Shown here piece after piece: positions 24,209 through 37,238 of a stretch of DNA of 64,000 nt. Numbering within the stretch: the first letter of the stretch is position 1; each line of letters opens with the position of its first letter. The notes below the pieces were generated by a model. It was not told where the DNA came from. It did no database searches and worked only from the letters and a program-made list of their open reading frames with translations. The stretch covers positions 5,334,769 to 5,398,768 of the forward strand of contig OX030955.1 of the NCBI GenBank assembly GCA_943735955.1. The letters are read 5' to 3'. The position numbers and the translations under genes were made by a program. Origin of the DNA: Piscicola geometra (Eukaryota > Annelida > Clitellata > Hirudinida > Piscicolidae).

Positions 24209-27200
24209 TTTTATATATAAAAATTATATATAAAATAATTTTTTTTGAGTGAATACAAACAATAATATTCCCCAAATTATGAAATGCTCTTTTGATACCT
24301 TACCTTGCTGGGATGGTTGGCTGTCTTGTAAACACGTTTATAAATCATTATATAACATCATGACACACGTAACATAATTAAAAACGATTTATTAATTTTC
24401 AAAATCCTACTTTTATTGTATGATTTTAATTTAGTAGTTTGGGATTTAGTACATATAGAGTGTTTATATAGATATAAAATCATTAAACAATTCTTCTGAA
24501 TCTAAGATTTACTATTTATGGTGATATGAAGTGTATCAAAGTTCGAATTAACTTAGTGCACTTGAGTGTGTATGATGAAGTATGAATAATTTATTGCTTG
24601 ATATTATATGAGACGTTAAAATGATTAAACAGATGAATAAATGTGAAAAATAGTTATAGATAAACTTTTATAATAAATTGTGGTTTATAAATAAATGAAC
24701 TGGTAGATGTCTCAATGGACTGGCCAATGAAAGACAATAGGCTGATAGTTATTTATAAAAAAACAATTGATTGGAAACATCTGTGCGTTTCAGGAGCTGG
24801 TCTAAACATATTTCAGCCTTTTTCCATTTAATTATTGACGTTTTATTGAATCAGTATAAGTTGCATTCTTATTTTACCGTAATTCATGATAAAGTATACT
24901 GAACTTTACTAATTTAGACGATTTTACATTCTTTTCGTTGAATTCGACTTAAGAACGTGTTAGTTTATCTAGGATTGATTCTCTAAAAGAAATCATCTTT
25001 ATAAGCGAGCATTTAATAAAAAAATCGTGGATATTCTTTTTAACTATTGGCCCTAACATTTTAAGATTGTTTCCGTGTGATTTCATTAGAGATCGAACTA
25101 GGCTCATTTTTCATTGGCGGTCCCGAAATTTTAGCCAGATGGTTGACTACAGCTAACAGAATATGTAGATTATGGATATAACCATTTTTTAATATTGAAA
25201 AATAGTTTTGTATTCTTCATGGTATATCTCACATTTTTGACATGTGCCAAAGTAAATAAAATTGGAAAACAAGTTTTACCTACTCTATTGACCATGCTAA
25301 TAATCTTTTAGAATGTTATTTTCTATTTTTGTATTTTTTAGCGCATGAAAACATAATATAAGGGAAATATTTTATTTCAATATAACCTAATCTTTCTTTT
25401 TGGAATCAAGTAAACATTTTATATAACTTGAGATTTATTAATCTTGAAAAATACTATATATAAATCTATTTTTAAAATCAGAAATAAGTTTTTTTTACAT
25501 TTATTTTCAATTATCTAGTGGATTCACGATATAACAGTTATATAATATAATATAATATATCTGGATAGATTTCATCTTCAGCTAATTTATCTATCTAAAA
25601 AATATTATTTTTCTCACTTTTTTGAGGTTAAATATCTTTTAATACTTAGTGAATTGTTTTTTTAAACATTATATTTAAAAAATCCATCTTTTTCACATTT
25701 TAATTTAGATTTAGAACTCACGGTATCATTAAACTCAAGGCACTTAATTAGACTCTTAAAAAAGATAAATAATGCACACAAAATAGTGTTTATTTTCTTA
25801 ACTTAATGCAGCGTATCTTCTATTATACCATGCACATGCAGTTTTTTATTAAAAATGAAATGAAAATCAAACAACGACTAATTAAAAGTTGTCAGCGTGT
25901 CCATGACAACATTACATACAAAGTGAACTAAATTTACTACCAAAGCAAAGAAAAAAAATTTTTTTATTTGAAAATATTGAAGAGACAGTTATTCGTCTTT
26001 GCCAAAATAATCAACTGAAACTTTATTAAAAAAACTGATTAGTGGAAATATAATGTAACGGATGTTTTTGGTCAAAATTTACTTTAAAATAAACATTTTT
26101 TTAAAAAAATATTTTTATTTTATAAATGTTAAACGGTTTAATGATTTGGTGACAAGCTTCGCTTTTTATGATTATTACGTAAACTATTTTTTTTTGTTTT
26201 TGTTATAACATTTTCGAAAATGATGAAAATATATCTATATTTATTGTTTTTTTATAAAATTATTTAGAAAATTTGCATTCTAATTTTAATAATTTGAAAA
26301 AATTAAAGTTATATATCTAATTTTCATATGATTCTCACCGAATTTAACATCATAAGTATTTACAAAGATTTAAATAGTTTCAAGTAAAAATAAAATTTGT
26401 AAAACAAATTATTCACCAAATTGCAACTATGCATGAGAATACTGTTCAAAAATATTAAAAAATTGAAATTTTTCACAGTTTTTAAATCACATTTATTGCA
26501 CAACCTCAAATTGATTGCCTTCATTAAAAATATCAATTCGTTTTACAAGTTTAAAGATCTAGTTCTCTCTAACACACAATCCATGAAAGTAGTTTCACAA
26601 CGTAATATAATAAAAGACATTTCAAAATTGTTTTTTTATTTCATAAAATTTCTGATTTTATATGATTACATTCTTTATCAATTTAATATGAAAGGGAATT
26701 TGTAATAACAGGAAACCAGCGAAGAAACACATATTTGAGAGCATAAAATTATATAAAAATTACTAATTCCCCATAAAAGAAATTCTGAAATCTAAATTAG
26801 AGATAAAACAAAATTATGTTTTCAAAAATTCCAAGTAAATGCTAAAAAGGTGTTTTGTACGTGCGTGTAAGATAATGATGTTTGAAACATGCTTATCCAT
26901 AATCTCTCTTTGAAAACATCTTATACAATTCTTCAAATGATTTTTTTATTTAAGTTTTAATAAAATATTCTACTTTAAGATTTTTATTATTTAATTTTTA
27001 TTAGTTTTTTTTTCTAAAAAATATATTTTCAGTTCTGAAGCCTTTTAAAGTATTCCTTTGTGTGCAATTTTAAAAGTGTTTAACGAGTACACACAGCTAA
27101 TTAATGCTTTTTATTAATTTTTTCATTGTATTTTGTTAACTGTGTAAAAAATTTTCAAATGATAATGAGTGAGATAATGGTTTTATAATTAAGATTAAAA

Positions 27201-27469
27201 TGTAAAATTTGAATTTAACTATTAAAATGGACTTTCTGACGCTTTTGATTCTCGTTCAAGATTCAATACAATAAATTAAAACTTGGAAAGCACAGAAACT
27301 GACATACTGACTTTTTTCATAATAATTCTTAGTGACATTTCCAAATTTTCAAAATTCTTGGGGAAAAAATAAATAAAAAGTCGTGAATTCTTGGGTTTGT
27401 AATATTTTTGGCATCAATAACATTTAATTGTATCGTATTGCTGTCTTGAAAAAAAGCCAAAAGCGTCAA

Positions 27470-27900
27470 ACGTTTATTAAAATGTTTAATTTTAACGTTT
27501 AATATTTAATTTTAACGTTTGTTTTTATTTTCTTTTAACATTAGTATTATATTTAATTTTAACTTTAGTTTTTTTATATAATATTAACGATAATTTTTTT
27601 ATTTAATTTTAACGTTAGTTTTTTATTTAATTTTAACGTTAGTTTTTTATTTAATTTTAACGTTAGTTTTTTATTTAATTTTAACGTTAGTTTTTTATTT
27701 AATTTTAACGTTAGTTTTTTATTTAATTTTAACGTTAGTTTTTTATTTAGTTTTAACGTTAGTTTTTTATTTAATTTTAACTTTAAAAAAAGTTTTTTTA
27801 TATAATTTTAACTTTAAAAAAAGTTTTTTTATATAATTGTAACCTTCGTTAAGTTGTTATTCAATTTTAACTTTTGTTTAGTTTTTTAATTATATAACAA
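27470..27900 (+). repeat. 24-bp tandem repeat array
   Basis: Unit TTTAATTTTAACGTTAGTTT with a TTTA extension, 24 bp in all, repeated near-perfectly about eight times between 27596 and 27780, with degenerate units on both sides. It is AT-rich with one conserved CG per unit. No coding potential. Confidence 0.8.
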
Positions 27901-29147
27901 TCTAATTATAGCTGACAATGAAATACGGTTGACTTATAATAAATGAGGTTTTAGGTTCATTTTTACATTATTTCAACCACAATCGTTATGCCAAAGCACG
28001 AGTATCCTTCACGATCTTCTTAGAAAGTAAAACAGTTAATTTAAATATATGTTTTTTTCTGTTTACAATTTAAATTAAATGTACATAAAAATATAATTTA
28101 AATGTAAAACTTTATTTAAATGAACTTTTATTCACTTTGATTTTCGTTAGAAACAAAAAAATTCCATTTGTGAATATAAAGCATTGAAAATAATATATAA
28201 AATAATTATTTTCAAAGTTTAAACGAAATGTTTTAATGAAATATTTTTGAAAGCACTTTTGATCTCGAAAAAGGTCAAAACCTCAATACAAAAATCGAAG
28301 ATACTCAAAAGGTTATGAATGTTTGTAAAAAACTAATAAAGAACCGAAATGAAAAATATATAATTTTGACTAATTCAGCTCTCACAATAACTCAAATTTC
28401 AAAATCAGTTTGAGTTAATTTTTCGTTATATTTTTTCAACATTTTTTCATGAAATTAATTAAAATTTATTTCCATTTTGCTTTTTTTTTGAAATTTTTGA
28501 TAGGATATTTCAATTTCAAAAACTGTCATGATTGTAAGAAATCCATTGGATGATGGATGTGTAGAAATAGTTTTTGAATGCAAAAAAATCAAAAACTTGA
28601 AGAAAAAAATACTTAAAAAAACTTTAATAATTTCTTTTCTTTAAAAAAATTATATACCGAAAACTAAAAAAAAGTATTTTTGATAATTAACTTTAAAAAT
28701 ATGTATAATGCGCACTTCTTTACATATAAAATGTAATTTTATAAGCTTGTGAGACTTATGGTATAGCAAGCTTGAAACCACCAAAACACACTACCTTCAC
28801 GCTTATCAAATAAATAACTTCCCAAATAAATCAATAAACAGATTTTTAAATTTCTAAGTTTTTTAAAAGCAATTTTTCAATGTATAAATTAATTTTAAAC
28901 TATAACATCCAACAACTTATTATAAATCAAACATTTAAAAAATCATTTTAAATAATCAATTAAAACACAAAACTTCCTGCTCCAAAGAAAAAAAACTTCA
29001 GATTACTTGCAAGACAACAATTTTCAAATTATTTGAAATCATTATCATCACCAATCGAAAAAAACACAATTTAATAAAAATTTTCGTGATTTATTTTCGT
29101 TTTAAAAAAATATTATGTTTTCAAATGGGAGGTTTAAGTGATTCACA

Positions 29148-29245
29148 TTCAGCTGGAGAAAACTCAATGTTATTAGGTATGCAAAAGATCATGACAATCG
29201 AGCTGCTGGTCGTATGTTTAACGATGGCAAGACTTCAGTGAGAAC
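29148..29245 (+). pseudogene. Fragment resembling a transposase-type helix-turn-helix
   Basis: The + strand reads SWRKLNVIRYAKDHDNRAAG followed by RMFNDGKTSVRT, resembling the N-terminal helix-turn-helix of pogo/Tigger-type and related proteins (usually ..VI.YA..NGNRAAAR.F.VS...VR.W). It stops soon afterwards, and no DDE domain was seen nearby. Probably a decayed DNA-transposon remnant. Confidence 0.35.
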
Positions 29246-31255
29246 GTGTATAATTTTCTATTTTTCGTTTCTTGAATAGCCTTTTTGTTGATTGAATAGG
29301 GGCACGTTTTATATTAATATAAACTCTACTCAAAGATTAACAGATCTTAGAACGTAAAAGCGATATTCAAAAGCTTCAAAAAATTATTTGTGAATGGATG
29401 TGAAATAGAGAAAAACTACATATCTAATTGATCCATCTTTTTTAAACTAAAATGAGTTTTTTTTTTCATCTGTCAAAAACAGGTTAAATCAGAAGTTAAG
29501 TGAACGAATATTTTATCTTTTATCAGACCCTTATTGTAACATAAATAAACTTCATCCTCCTTAGACACAAATAATAAATTTTTTCTTACTCAGTATTAAT
29601 ATAAACGGCACAAAGTCAAATAAAGTAAATCCTATTACAGGGGGCATTCAATCAGCTCGATATGCAACAACAGAGTAACTAGGTGTCATGTGTAAACTGC
29701 GACAAAGATTTAAACTATTTGTTTTTTAATACTTTAAAAGAAATGATAGGAAGTATAAAAAAATTTAAAATGCTCAAAAACTTGAAAAGCTTTTTGAGTC
29801 AATAAAAATTCAAGTAAATGACGACTTGTTTGAAAAAATATTTGTTCAACTTGACAATGAAGCATGTAAGAAATATGAATGAGCTTGCAAACGTGAGCAA
29901 ACACAAACGATCTTTAAAAGAAAAAACTGCAAATAACTCAGCTTTTTGCATTAAAAAAAATTCATTTGTATTTTTTTAAGTACTTTTTATAATAAAAAAA
30001 CTCTTTCAAATGTTTTAATTAAAAAACAAAAACTCATTTTAAGTTTTCTATATGATGTAATCAACGAAATACAGTATAACTAAAGAAAATTGTCTTGTGA
30101 AAAGACTATACTTTTCTATAGTTCAAAATTGGTCATTAATTTGTATTTAATCTCAAATTTTTTTGCGAATAAATTTTATATTTTAGTAATGTCGTAACAT
30201 AAGTTATACGTGCCGTAAAACTTAAAAGTACAATTTAAAAGATAGATAAAACGTTGAAGACAAAAAACACTAATGCCACAATCGAATCAGGGGTGTTCTT
30301 TATTTCAATGACTTTAACACAAAACTAGCGATGAAAACTCATCAAGTGATGATATGTTAAAAATAATTTTATTTATTTATGTTTTTAGTGTCCAGTGGAC
30401 ACTGTCCACCCACACAAATTGAAAACAAGAAGAAACTTGAATAATTTCTTTTAGGGATCGTTGAAGATCTAAACCTATCAGTCTTTTTTTGCGTTTTGAA
30501 GGGTTTGGAAACATTGAACCTTGAACTTTTCCTTCAGTCAATTTCCCCCATAAGTCCATCGTTTACAACTTGATAGATACTTAAAGTAAACTTATTGGGA
30601 AAAGATTTTTCCATTAACTGCCTTAATAATTTATTTAAATTATTTATGTTAAAATATGTTTATTTGATTAAAGAAATATACTTATACTATAAAGGTTTAT
30701 ATTTTTTTATTTTTATGAATAAGTTGTTTATTTGAATTCAAGTTTTGCTCGAAATCAATGTTTCTGTTAAAAATTAAATAAATTTTCTTATCAAAACTTA
30801 TTTCTATAGCAACCTCAATAAATGAGAATAAAATTGAATATTTCTTATAATTAAATTTCTTTAAATCTATCTTCAAATTATTTTATGAAATTGTTAATAA
30901 AGAATGCAAACATTTGTTTTCACCAATAACTTTTAACACAAATTGAACATTTTCAACTGCAATTAATGACAAAGGAGCGTACAAAACAAATTAAGAATCA
31001 TCGATTTTCTCAATTTAAAACTTTTCACAAACCTTTTTTTAAACTTGTTTTTATCGTTATTTTTAATTCAAAAAAATTAAATGTTAAAAGAAAAAATATA
31101 TAAATAATTTTGACATTGGAAAAATGTCACAAACTATTTCAAAATCCAATTTTTTATGAAGAATGTTGATTACAAAATAGCTTTACGTAACACATTGAGT
31201 ATCAACATCAACAGGGGTTTTATCACGGCAAATTTATATCTCTATGTATAGTTTT

Positions 31256-31431
31256 GGCGAGAGGTTTGGCTTAGATGGTAAAGTCGTTGGACCTGCAACT
31301 ATGAAGGTCGCTGGTTCGAACCCCTGATAAGCAACCGTGAGTTATCATATACCTAGTGTATATGATGCGGTGCTTCACGACTTATGTCGTGTGAGTGGCG
31401 CCTCAACTTATGCATTGGCGAATATAAAGAT
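31256..31431 (+). mobile_element. SINE family 1, divergent copy
   Basis: Has a tRNA-like head with A box TGGCTTAGATGG and B box GGTTCGAACCCC, then the family body CATATACCTAGTGTATATG and ATGCGGTG. The distal part is shorter than in the copies at 12496 and 54321. The consensus-quality boxes might suggest a tRNA gene, but the shared body marks it as a SINE. Confidence 0.75.
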
Positions 31432-32132
31432 GCAATTTATTTTTTATTTTTTTTTAAAAAGAAATTTTGTAGTAATTTATAAATTGTTTATTCTTATTTT
31501 TCCCATGCGACATAAGTCATTTCTTTGTTACATTAGGAATCGAACCCACGCTAAGTGAAACGTTAAGCGTTAACCGAATTCGATTCGAAGTTAAATTCCG
31601 TATAATATTTTGCACATTTTTAATCAGTAGAATATGATTTCAAAAAACCCCTTTTAAATCATTAGTGAAACATTTATTTAAAGAATTATCAGAAAAACAC
31701 TAATATAAAAATATTTATATTTAATTAACTTTTTTTTATTTTCTAAAAACTCTAGGAAAAGAATTTTCCGTTCTTATATTACTATTTATCCCTTTTTTAG
31801 ATTTCTATAAAGCGATGAACGAGTTAAGACCAAAAAAAACTTTTTTTGTAAATGTTAGCAACAAATCCCAGGAATTTAGATTCTCAACTTCATGAAATAA
31901 AATAGAAATATACACATTAAAGTCAGATAAATCAAAAGATAACATCACTTTTACTTCCTCCAAGTTTTCCAAACAGATGTATCATGATTGCAAGGCTTTT
32001 CTACCGTTCACTAAAATTAATCCTTAATAAAAATTTAATATTTATTCTTTTTTGATTTGTGACACTTTTTTCTTGTTTATGATTATTACTAGTTTAAATT
32101 ATTTTCCACTTCAAAGCAACTCCATATATATG

Positions 32133-33095
32133 TATTAGAGGTCGGACCAGGTATCCGATCAGTACCAGGTACGCGTGGGTATCCATGGGATTCTCATGGG
32201 AACGGGAATGAAAAGTAAAATCGGGAACGGGAAAAACGAAAAGAAAAGTTATTGCCATTGAAAAAATTAATTACATAAAGAAGTTTAATGAAATCAATTA
32301 TATATTTTAAAAGTTTTTTCCCATAAATTAGATGTCTCGTTGTAATGGTTTAACTTGCGCCCGTAGCGTTTTATTATCTTCTAAGAATTTTCATTTTCAC
32401 GAAAATGAATCTTTTTAAGAATTTCAAAATGTCATCATCGTTGTCATCATCGTTGTCCTCGTCTTTACCTTCATCATCATCATTACAATACAACGACGAG
32501 TAAGATTATCGTGGCGTAAACCCGGACGGGCTTCAAGGCCACAATCGTCATCATTAATTTTTATTGAAGTCTCCAACATAATCTTTTTGGGAATACGAAA
32601 AATTCCAAACTGAAAAGTTTTGACAAGCAGCCCTACAAGACTTTCCACAATTGGATGGAAAAGCTTCGTCAGATTTGTTGTGGATGGATTTTGTGCAGTG
32701 CGAAGAATGCAAAGTAAGAATTCACCATTTAAACTTTTTTTGTACTTATAGAAAGTCATAAACTGGCAGTACAGCTGTGAATACACAGTCAAAGTACTCT
32801 TTCTTTCACTGGAAATCTTTTTCTCCTAGGTCAAAGACATTCTATGCAAGGTCATTAGTTCATTCTAAACTCGAAAAATATATTTTGATGAATACACTTT
32901 CAGAAATTCACGTTTGGGAGTTGTTATATATTATGTTAAAAACAATAATTAAGAATCGGTGTTTCAAGACATAGTTTTGGCGAAAATTATTGTAATGTAA
33001 GTAATTCTTCAGAAATATTTTTGAGAAAGACCAAATTTTTAGTTTTGGGAATGGGACGGGACCAGGAATGAAAATGGTATCATTCCGACATCTAA
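32133..33095. mobile_element. Nonautonomous element with hAT-like ends
   Basis: The left end TATTAGAGGTCGGA and the right end TCCGACATCTAATA are inverted matches. Both are followed inward by GGGAACGGGAATG-type repeats, typical of hAT ends in animals by recollection. No transposase frame is seen. A family-2 SINE tail lies inside at 32487-32543. Confidence 0.5.
32487..32543 (-). mobile_element. SINE family 2, 3' fragment
   Basis: Minus-strand copy of the conserved tail (GTGGCCTTGAAGCCCG, CGGGTTTACGCCACG) with an ATG-type terminal repeat. The head is absent. Confidence 0.65.
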
Positions 33096-33292
33096 TAAAT
33101 TTTTTAATCTAGATTTTTCAACAACTGATTTCAAAAAGCCTTTATTACAGCGTTTCACTCCGTTTTCTCTTTCAAAGCTTTTGATGAAAATAGGTAAACA
33201 GGCCGAGGAGGTAACGACTAGCGGATTTACCATTGTGTTCGAATTCTACATTGCAGCCTTAAAAGTGACCACGAAACAGGTTATTAATATTA

Positions 33293-33570
<278 letters not shown>

Positions 33571-33835
33571 AGAAGTAATGTTAGTAGCTAATGAAATTAA
33601 ATTTTCATCAAAGCTTTCTTCATAATTAAACTATAAATGCACTTAATGCTTATGGTTCTCAATAGGATTCTTGAAAAGCACTGTACAATGACAATAAATG
33701 CAAAAAATCTATACACGCGAGCAAAGTATGAGAAGTAGATCGAGATGTAATAAAAAAAATATTTTTTACACACAAAAGAAGAAAAACAAGTTTATTAATC
33801 AATTAGAACGTTATCTATGAATAAGATAAAAATAG

Positions 33836-35173
33836 TTATATCTGAAATTGAAAAGACGAAACCGAGCAGACAAGTTTTCCCGAATTAGTTGATTTCTCGT
33901 CTGAACAGAGCTTTTTTAACAAAATTCGTTGACTCATTGCTGCCCGATCTTGCTTTTGAGTATTTGAAGCATGCTCTATTACTAGCTTGGGTAATTGAAA
34001 TGAGTTTTTCAGAGAATTTTTTTTCTTAGCGCTGTTGATAGTGGTATCAATCCTACTGGCACTTTGGAGTTTGATGGTAATTTTCTTGAAATCTTTCCGT
34101 AATTCTTCGTTCAGCCAACAGTAGAGAAATGGATTGGTGCAGACAGAAAGTAGAGCTAGAGCCTTTAGAATCATGTCGATGAGGATAGTGGTTGATGCGC
34201 TGAAAATTGTTGGGTTTATTTCAAAGACCAAGCTGAAAGTGTTCCAAGGGGTCCAACACACAGCAAAGTTGAAGACGATGAAAAATATTATTTTTAAAGT
34301 TTTCGTATTTTTCGTTTTTGAAGTTCGAGATCTTGTATTGATTTTCGTTAGTTTGTTCTCTGGGTACCTAGTTAGTTTTAACTGACTTCTAAACCTCAGC
34401 TTCGCGTATATTTTGGCGTAAAGATAGCAAATTAAAAGTAAGGGTAAAGCATAAAGAAAACAAAAATTGAAAACGCTGTAGACATACCTCGCATTGCTTT
34501 TGTTCCAATCTTCGATGCAATACACTCTAGAGATTTTAAAAAAGGGGTCTTCAACGACTACTAGGGATGTGTAATAAATGACAGGAATTGCCATAAAAAT
34601 TGAAAAAACTAAGTTGAAAAAAACAAGTAGAAGTGCCATGAAGATTGTGATGCTACGTTTAAAAGGGTAAACTATGAGAAAAACCCGATCAATGGCGATA
34701 AAGAAAATGGTAAAAACCGAAACATACATAGGCAGTGCAAATGAAGAGTGAAGCAGCTTACACATGATATTGCCAAACTTCCATTTCATCGTCAGTTGGT
34801 AATGCAGTTGTATCGGAATGCTGTAAGTGCACAAGCATAAGTCTGAAATAGCTAGTACCACGACAAAAACTATGGTCCCATTCGATTGTTTGGAGTATCG
34901 GAAAGATCTGATTCCGAGGAAAATGACCAGAGTGTTGCTTACAGTGCCCATGCTGATGAAGACGATGTGGATTGCAATGATGACGTACATAATGATAGGG
35001 TCTTGTAAAACGTTAAATGATTCCGGAGAAAACATAAGCGAGAAGTTTTCCATCACCTCTAAACTCAATTTGTTGAATTTTAAAGAATTTAGCAGTGTTA
35101 ATGAATCGTTTGAAGCATCCGAACCTGGCATCGCCAACTGCGACGTATTAAAACTCTCAATGTAACTATCCAT
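33836..35173 (-). CDS. Rhodopsin-family peptide G-protein-coupled receptor, NPY/NPF-receptor-like
   Basis: A single open frame of 445 codons without introns. The N-terminus (1-59) has Asn-glycosylation sites at N9, N22 and N43. Seven membrane segments follow, at roughly 60-87, 101-124, 138-164, 174-200, 230-256, 293-317 and 330-352. Conserved marks are N80 (segment 1), D111 in LAISDL (segment 2), C138 with C219 as the likely extracellular disulfide, D162-R163-V164 at the end of segment 3, P244 in segment 5, CWTP (306-309) in segment 6, and NPFLY (347-351) in segment 7. The C-terminal tail is about 90 residues and rich in Ser/Thr and Lys. The sequences at the ends of segments 3, 5 and 7 most resemble invertebrate NPY/NPF or related peptide receptors; the ligand cannot be fixed from this. 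Oddities are DRV for DRY and no Trp in segment 4. AATAAA lies about 40 bp past the stop. Confidence 0.88.
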   Translation of the reverse strand: MDSYIESFNTSQLAMPGSDASNDSLTLLNSLKFNKLSLEVMENFSLMFSPESFNVLQDPIIMYVIIAIHIVFISMGTVSNTLVIFLGIRSFRYSKQSNGTIVFVVVLAISDLCLCTYSIPIQLHYQLTMKWKFGNIMCKLLHSSFALPMYVSVFTIFFIAIDRVFLIVYPFKRSITIFMALLLVFFNLVFSIFMAIPVIYYTSLVVVEDPFFKISRVYCIEDWNKSNARYVYSVFNFCFLYALPLLLICYLYAKIYAKLRFRSQLKLTRYPENKLTKINTRSRTSKTKNTKTLKIIFFIVFNFAVCWTPWNTFSLVFEINPTIFSASTTILIDMILKALALLSVCTNPFLYCWLNEELRKDFKKITIKLQSASRIDTTINSAKKKNSLKNSFQLPKLVIEHASNTQKQDRAAMSQRILLKKLCSDEKSTNSGKLVCSVSSFQFQI

Positions 35174-35899
35174 TTGGCAGTTTTGCCGGCGCAGTCTAAC
35201 ATTTAGAAAAATATTTTAAATATTATAACTATGGATATAAAATCATTAAGCTTTTTACGAGAATTTATTTGAATTGTCATTGCATTAAAATGTGTGGCAT
35301 TTATGTCTGACGATGCAAGGTTTATATATTTGAAAATTTTATTATATCGTCATGCATGCTGTATAGTTCCAACTCTTCAAGAAAAACAGCAGCAAAAAAC
35401 AAAATTGTGAAATAAAAAATAAATGTAAATCTTTGTTTTAAATTGTAATTATTTATTTTTTCATCTTTCATAAAGTCGAACACTTAAGATTTTCATATAG
35501 ATCTTTTATACTTATTGTCCAAAACCTCTTATTTGCATGCAATCCAGTAGAGCTAGTTTTCTTAATAATATTTAGCGACTAGGGTCAAGTGATATAATTC
35601 ATTAGATAATCAAAGAAATATTCATATTATGAACAAATGTTATAAATCTCTATACTTGAATAATAATGTGTAAATAAAAGCTTTTGAAAACGAATTTTAC
35701 TATCTTTTTACTTTGATTGTAAGTTTTTATAAAGTAATAATACTGCATTGAAAACACTTCTTTTTAAGTGCCATAAATATCGAACCCATTGCAATTTCTT
35801 GGAAATTAAACATATTTATCAATGTTTATTTTATATTTGAAAAAAAACTGAAAATAAATTTCTTATAATGCTATTTATATGCGCTTTCGACTGAAATAT

Positions 35900-36260
35900 T
35901 AATTATTTTGTATACTTAATAATGTCGTAATCTTCGGACATTAAAAAAAAAATTTTAAATAATTATTTTATTCAAAAATCCAAAATGAAATGTTTATTTG
36001 AAAAAAAAACTCAAAAAGTTTATAAATTAATAAATTTTGAAGTTCTTTTCTTATTAGTCTTTGCATTATAACACCGATCTTTTATTTAAAAAAATTTAAA
36101 TTACTTTTGGAAAATGTGATTTTTTTTCAAATCTTATTATTATTGATAAGTTTGTTTTTAAATATTAAACTCCATAATTGCTACCATAGACATTCGCATT
36201 TCAAAATAAACGATAGAAAAATATGTCTGCAATAAGGATTAAAAAAACATTTAGTTTTCG
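35900..36260 (+). repeat. Dispersed AT-rich repeat, copy
   Basis: Shares ordered landmarks with 41700-42210 and 62440-63110: AATTTTGAAGTTCTTTTCTTATT-like text, then ATAATTGCTACCATAGACATT. All copies are degenerate and non-coding. Confidence 0.4.
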
Positions 36261-37064
36261 AAAATATGATGATGTCCTAGAATTAAACAAATCTGAAAAA
36301 TTTCAGTGTTTTGCTCTGATAGTTTAACAATTTAAATTTTTAACTTACAATTAATTGAAAATACTTCGTTTTAAATATATGAGATTGTGTGGAATTAATC
36401 TTTTTTTAAAGTTTTTATTACTCATTTTGATAAAATTACACGTAATCAAAATAAAATTACTAATGAGAAGTGTTTTAATATAAATTATTTGATAACTTAC
36501 CTAATGATGATTCTTGAGTATTGAAAATCCTTGAAAAGGATTTAAATTGAAATAGGCCATCTTTGAATAGAAATAATTTGACCATAAACTTGTTTTTTTA
36601 ATATTCAAAAAATGTTGAGAATTTCTCAAATGAAATGTAAACTATTGTTAAATATTCTATGTATTTCAAAAGTAGGCTGGAAAAGCATAGGATCTTTAAA
36701 AGCATTTTTATAAAGTTTTAACGTTTTTTTAGCAAAAAATGTCTTATGAAGTCTAAATTTCAAACTCTGTTTTTGAAAAGATATTTTGAGAAAATAAGAT
36801 GTTTTGGGAATAAATACAACTTTTTTCTAGTCTTCAAATAGCTGTACGAAAATTAGTGACGGGCATCTATGAAATAAAAGACACTTGAATGTAGTTTCAT
36901 GTCATCCATGACACTTTTTCACTCAAAAACTTTTGGTCACAATTCTTGCAGTTCTAGAAAATTGTATTTAACAGGCTCTACTTTTTTTAATAATTTTTCT
37001 TATTTTTTCAATATTTTTAGCTTTTTTAAAAATTATATTTGCTTATAAAAACCTTTAATACAGT

Positions 37065-37238
37065 CATGGGCGGCGATCCTAGGGGGGTCCTGACCCCAGA
37101 ATCGCCGCCCATGATGTGTAGTTATAGTGATATCTGTCTAAAACAAAAATATTCTTTGCTTACTTAAATACCCCTTCACATGGGCGGTGATCCTGGGGGA
37201 GTCCTGACCCCAGGACCCCCCCAGGATCGCCGCCCATG
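37065..37238. mobile_element. Small hAT-type foldback element with 8-bp target duplication
   Basis: Starts CATGGGCGGCGATCCT and ends AGGATCGCCGCCCATG, perfect inverted ends. AATACAGT flanks it on both sides (37057-37064 and 37239-37246), an exact 8-bp duplication as made by hAT transposases. The left part contains a second internal inverted copy of the end, so the 174-bp element can fold on itself. It is much more GC-rich than its surroundings. Confidence 0.85.

Noticed and set aside
30377..30559. 60-codon minus frame, also open as an exon-like frame on plus
   Set aside because: Both strands are open, no neighbouring exon fits, and no family is recognised.
31261..31335. Possible tRNA gene
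   Set aside because: The A and B boxes are good, but the downstream body is shared with two other dispersed copies, so it is a SINE head.
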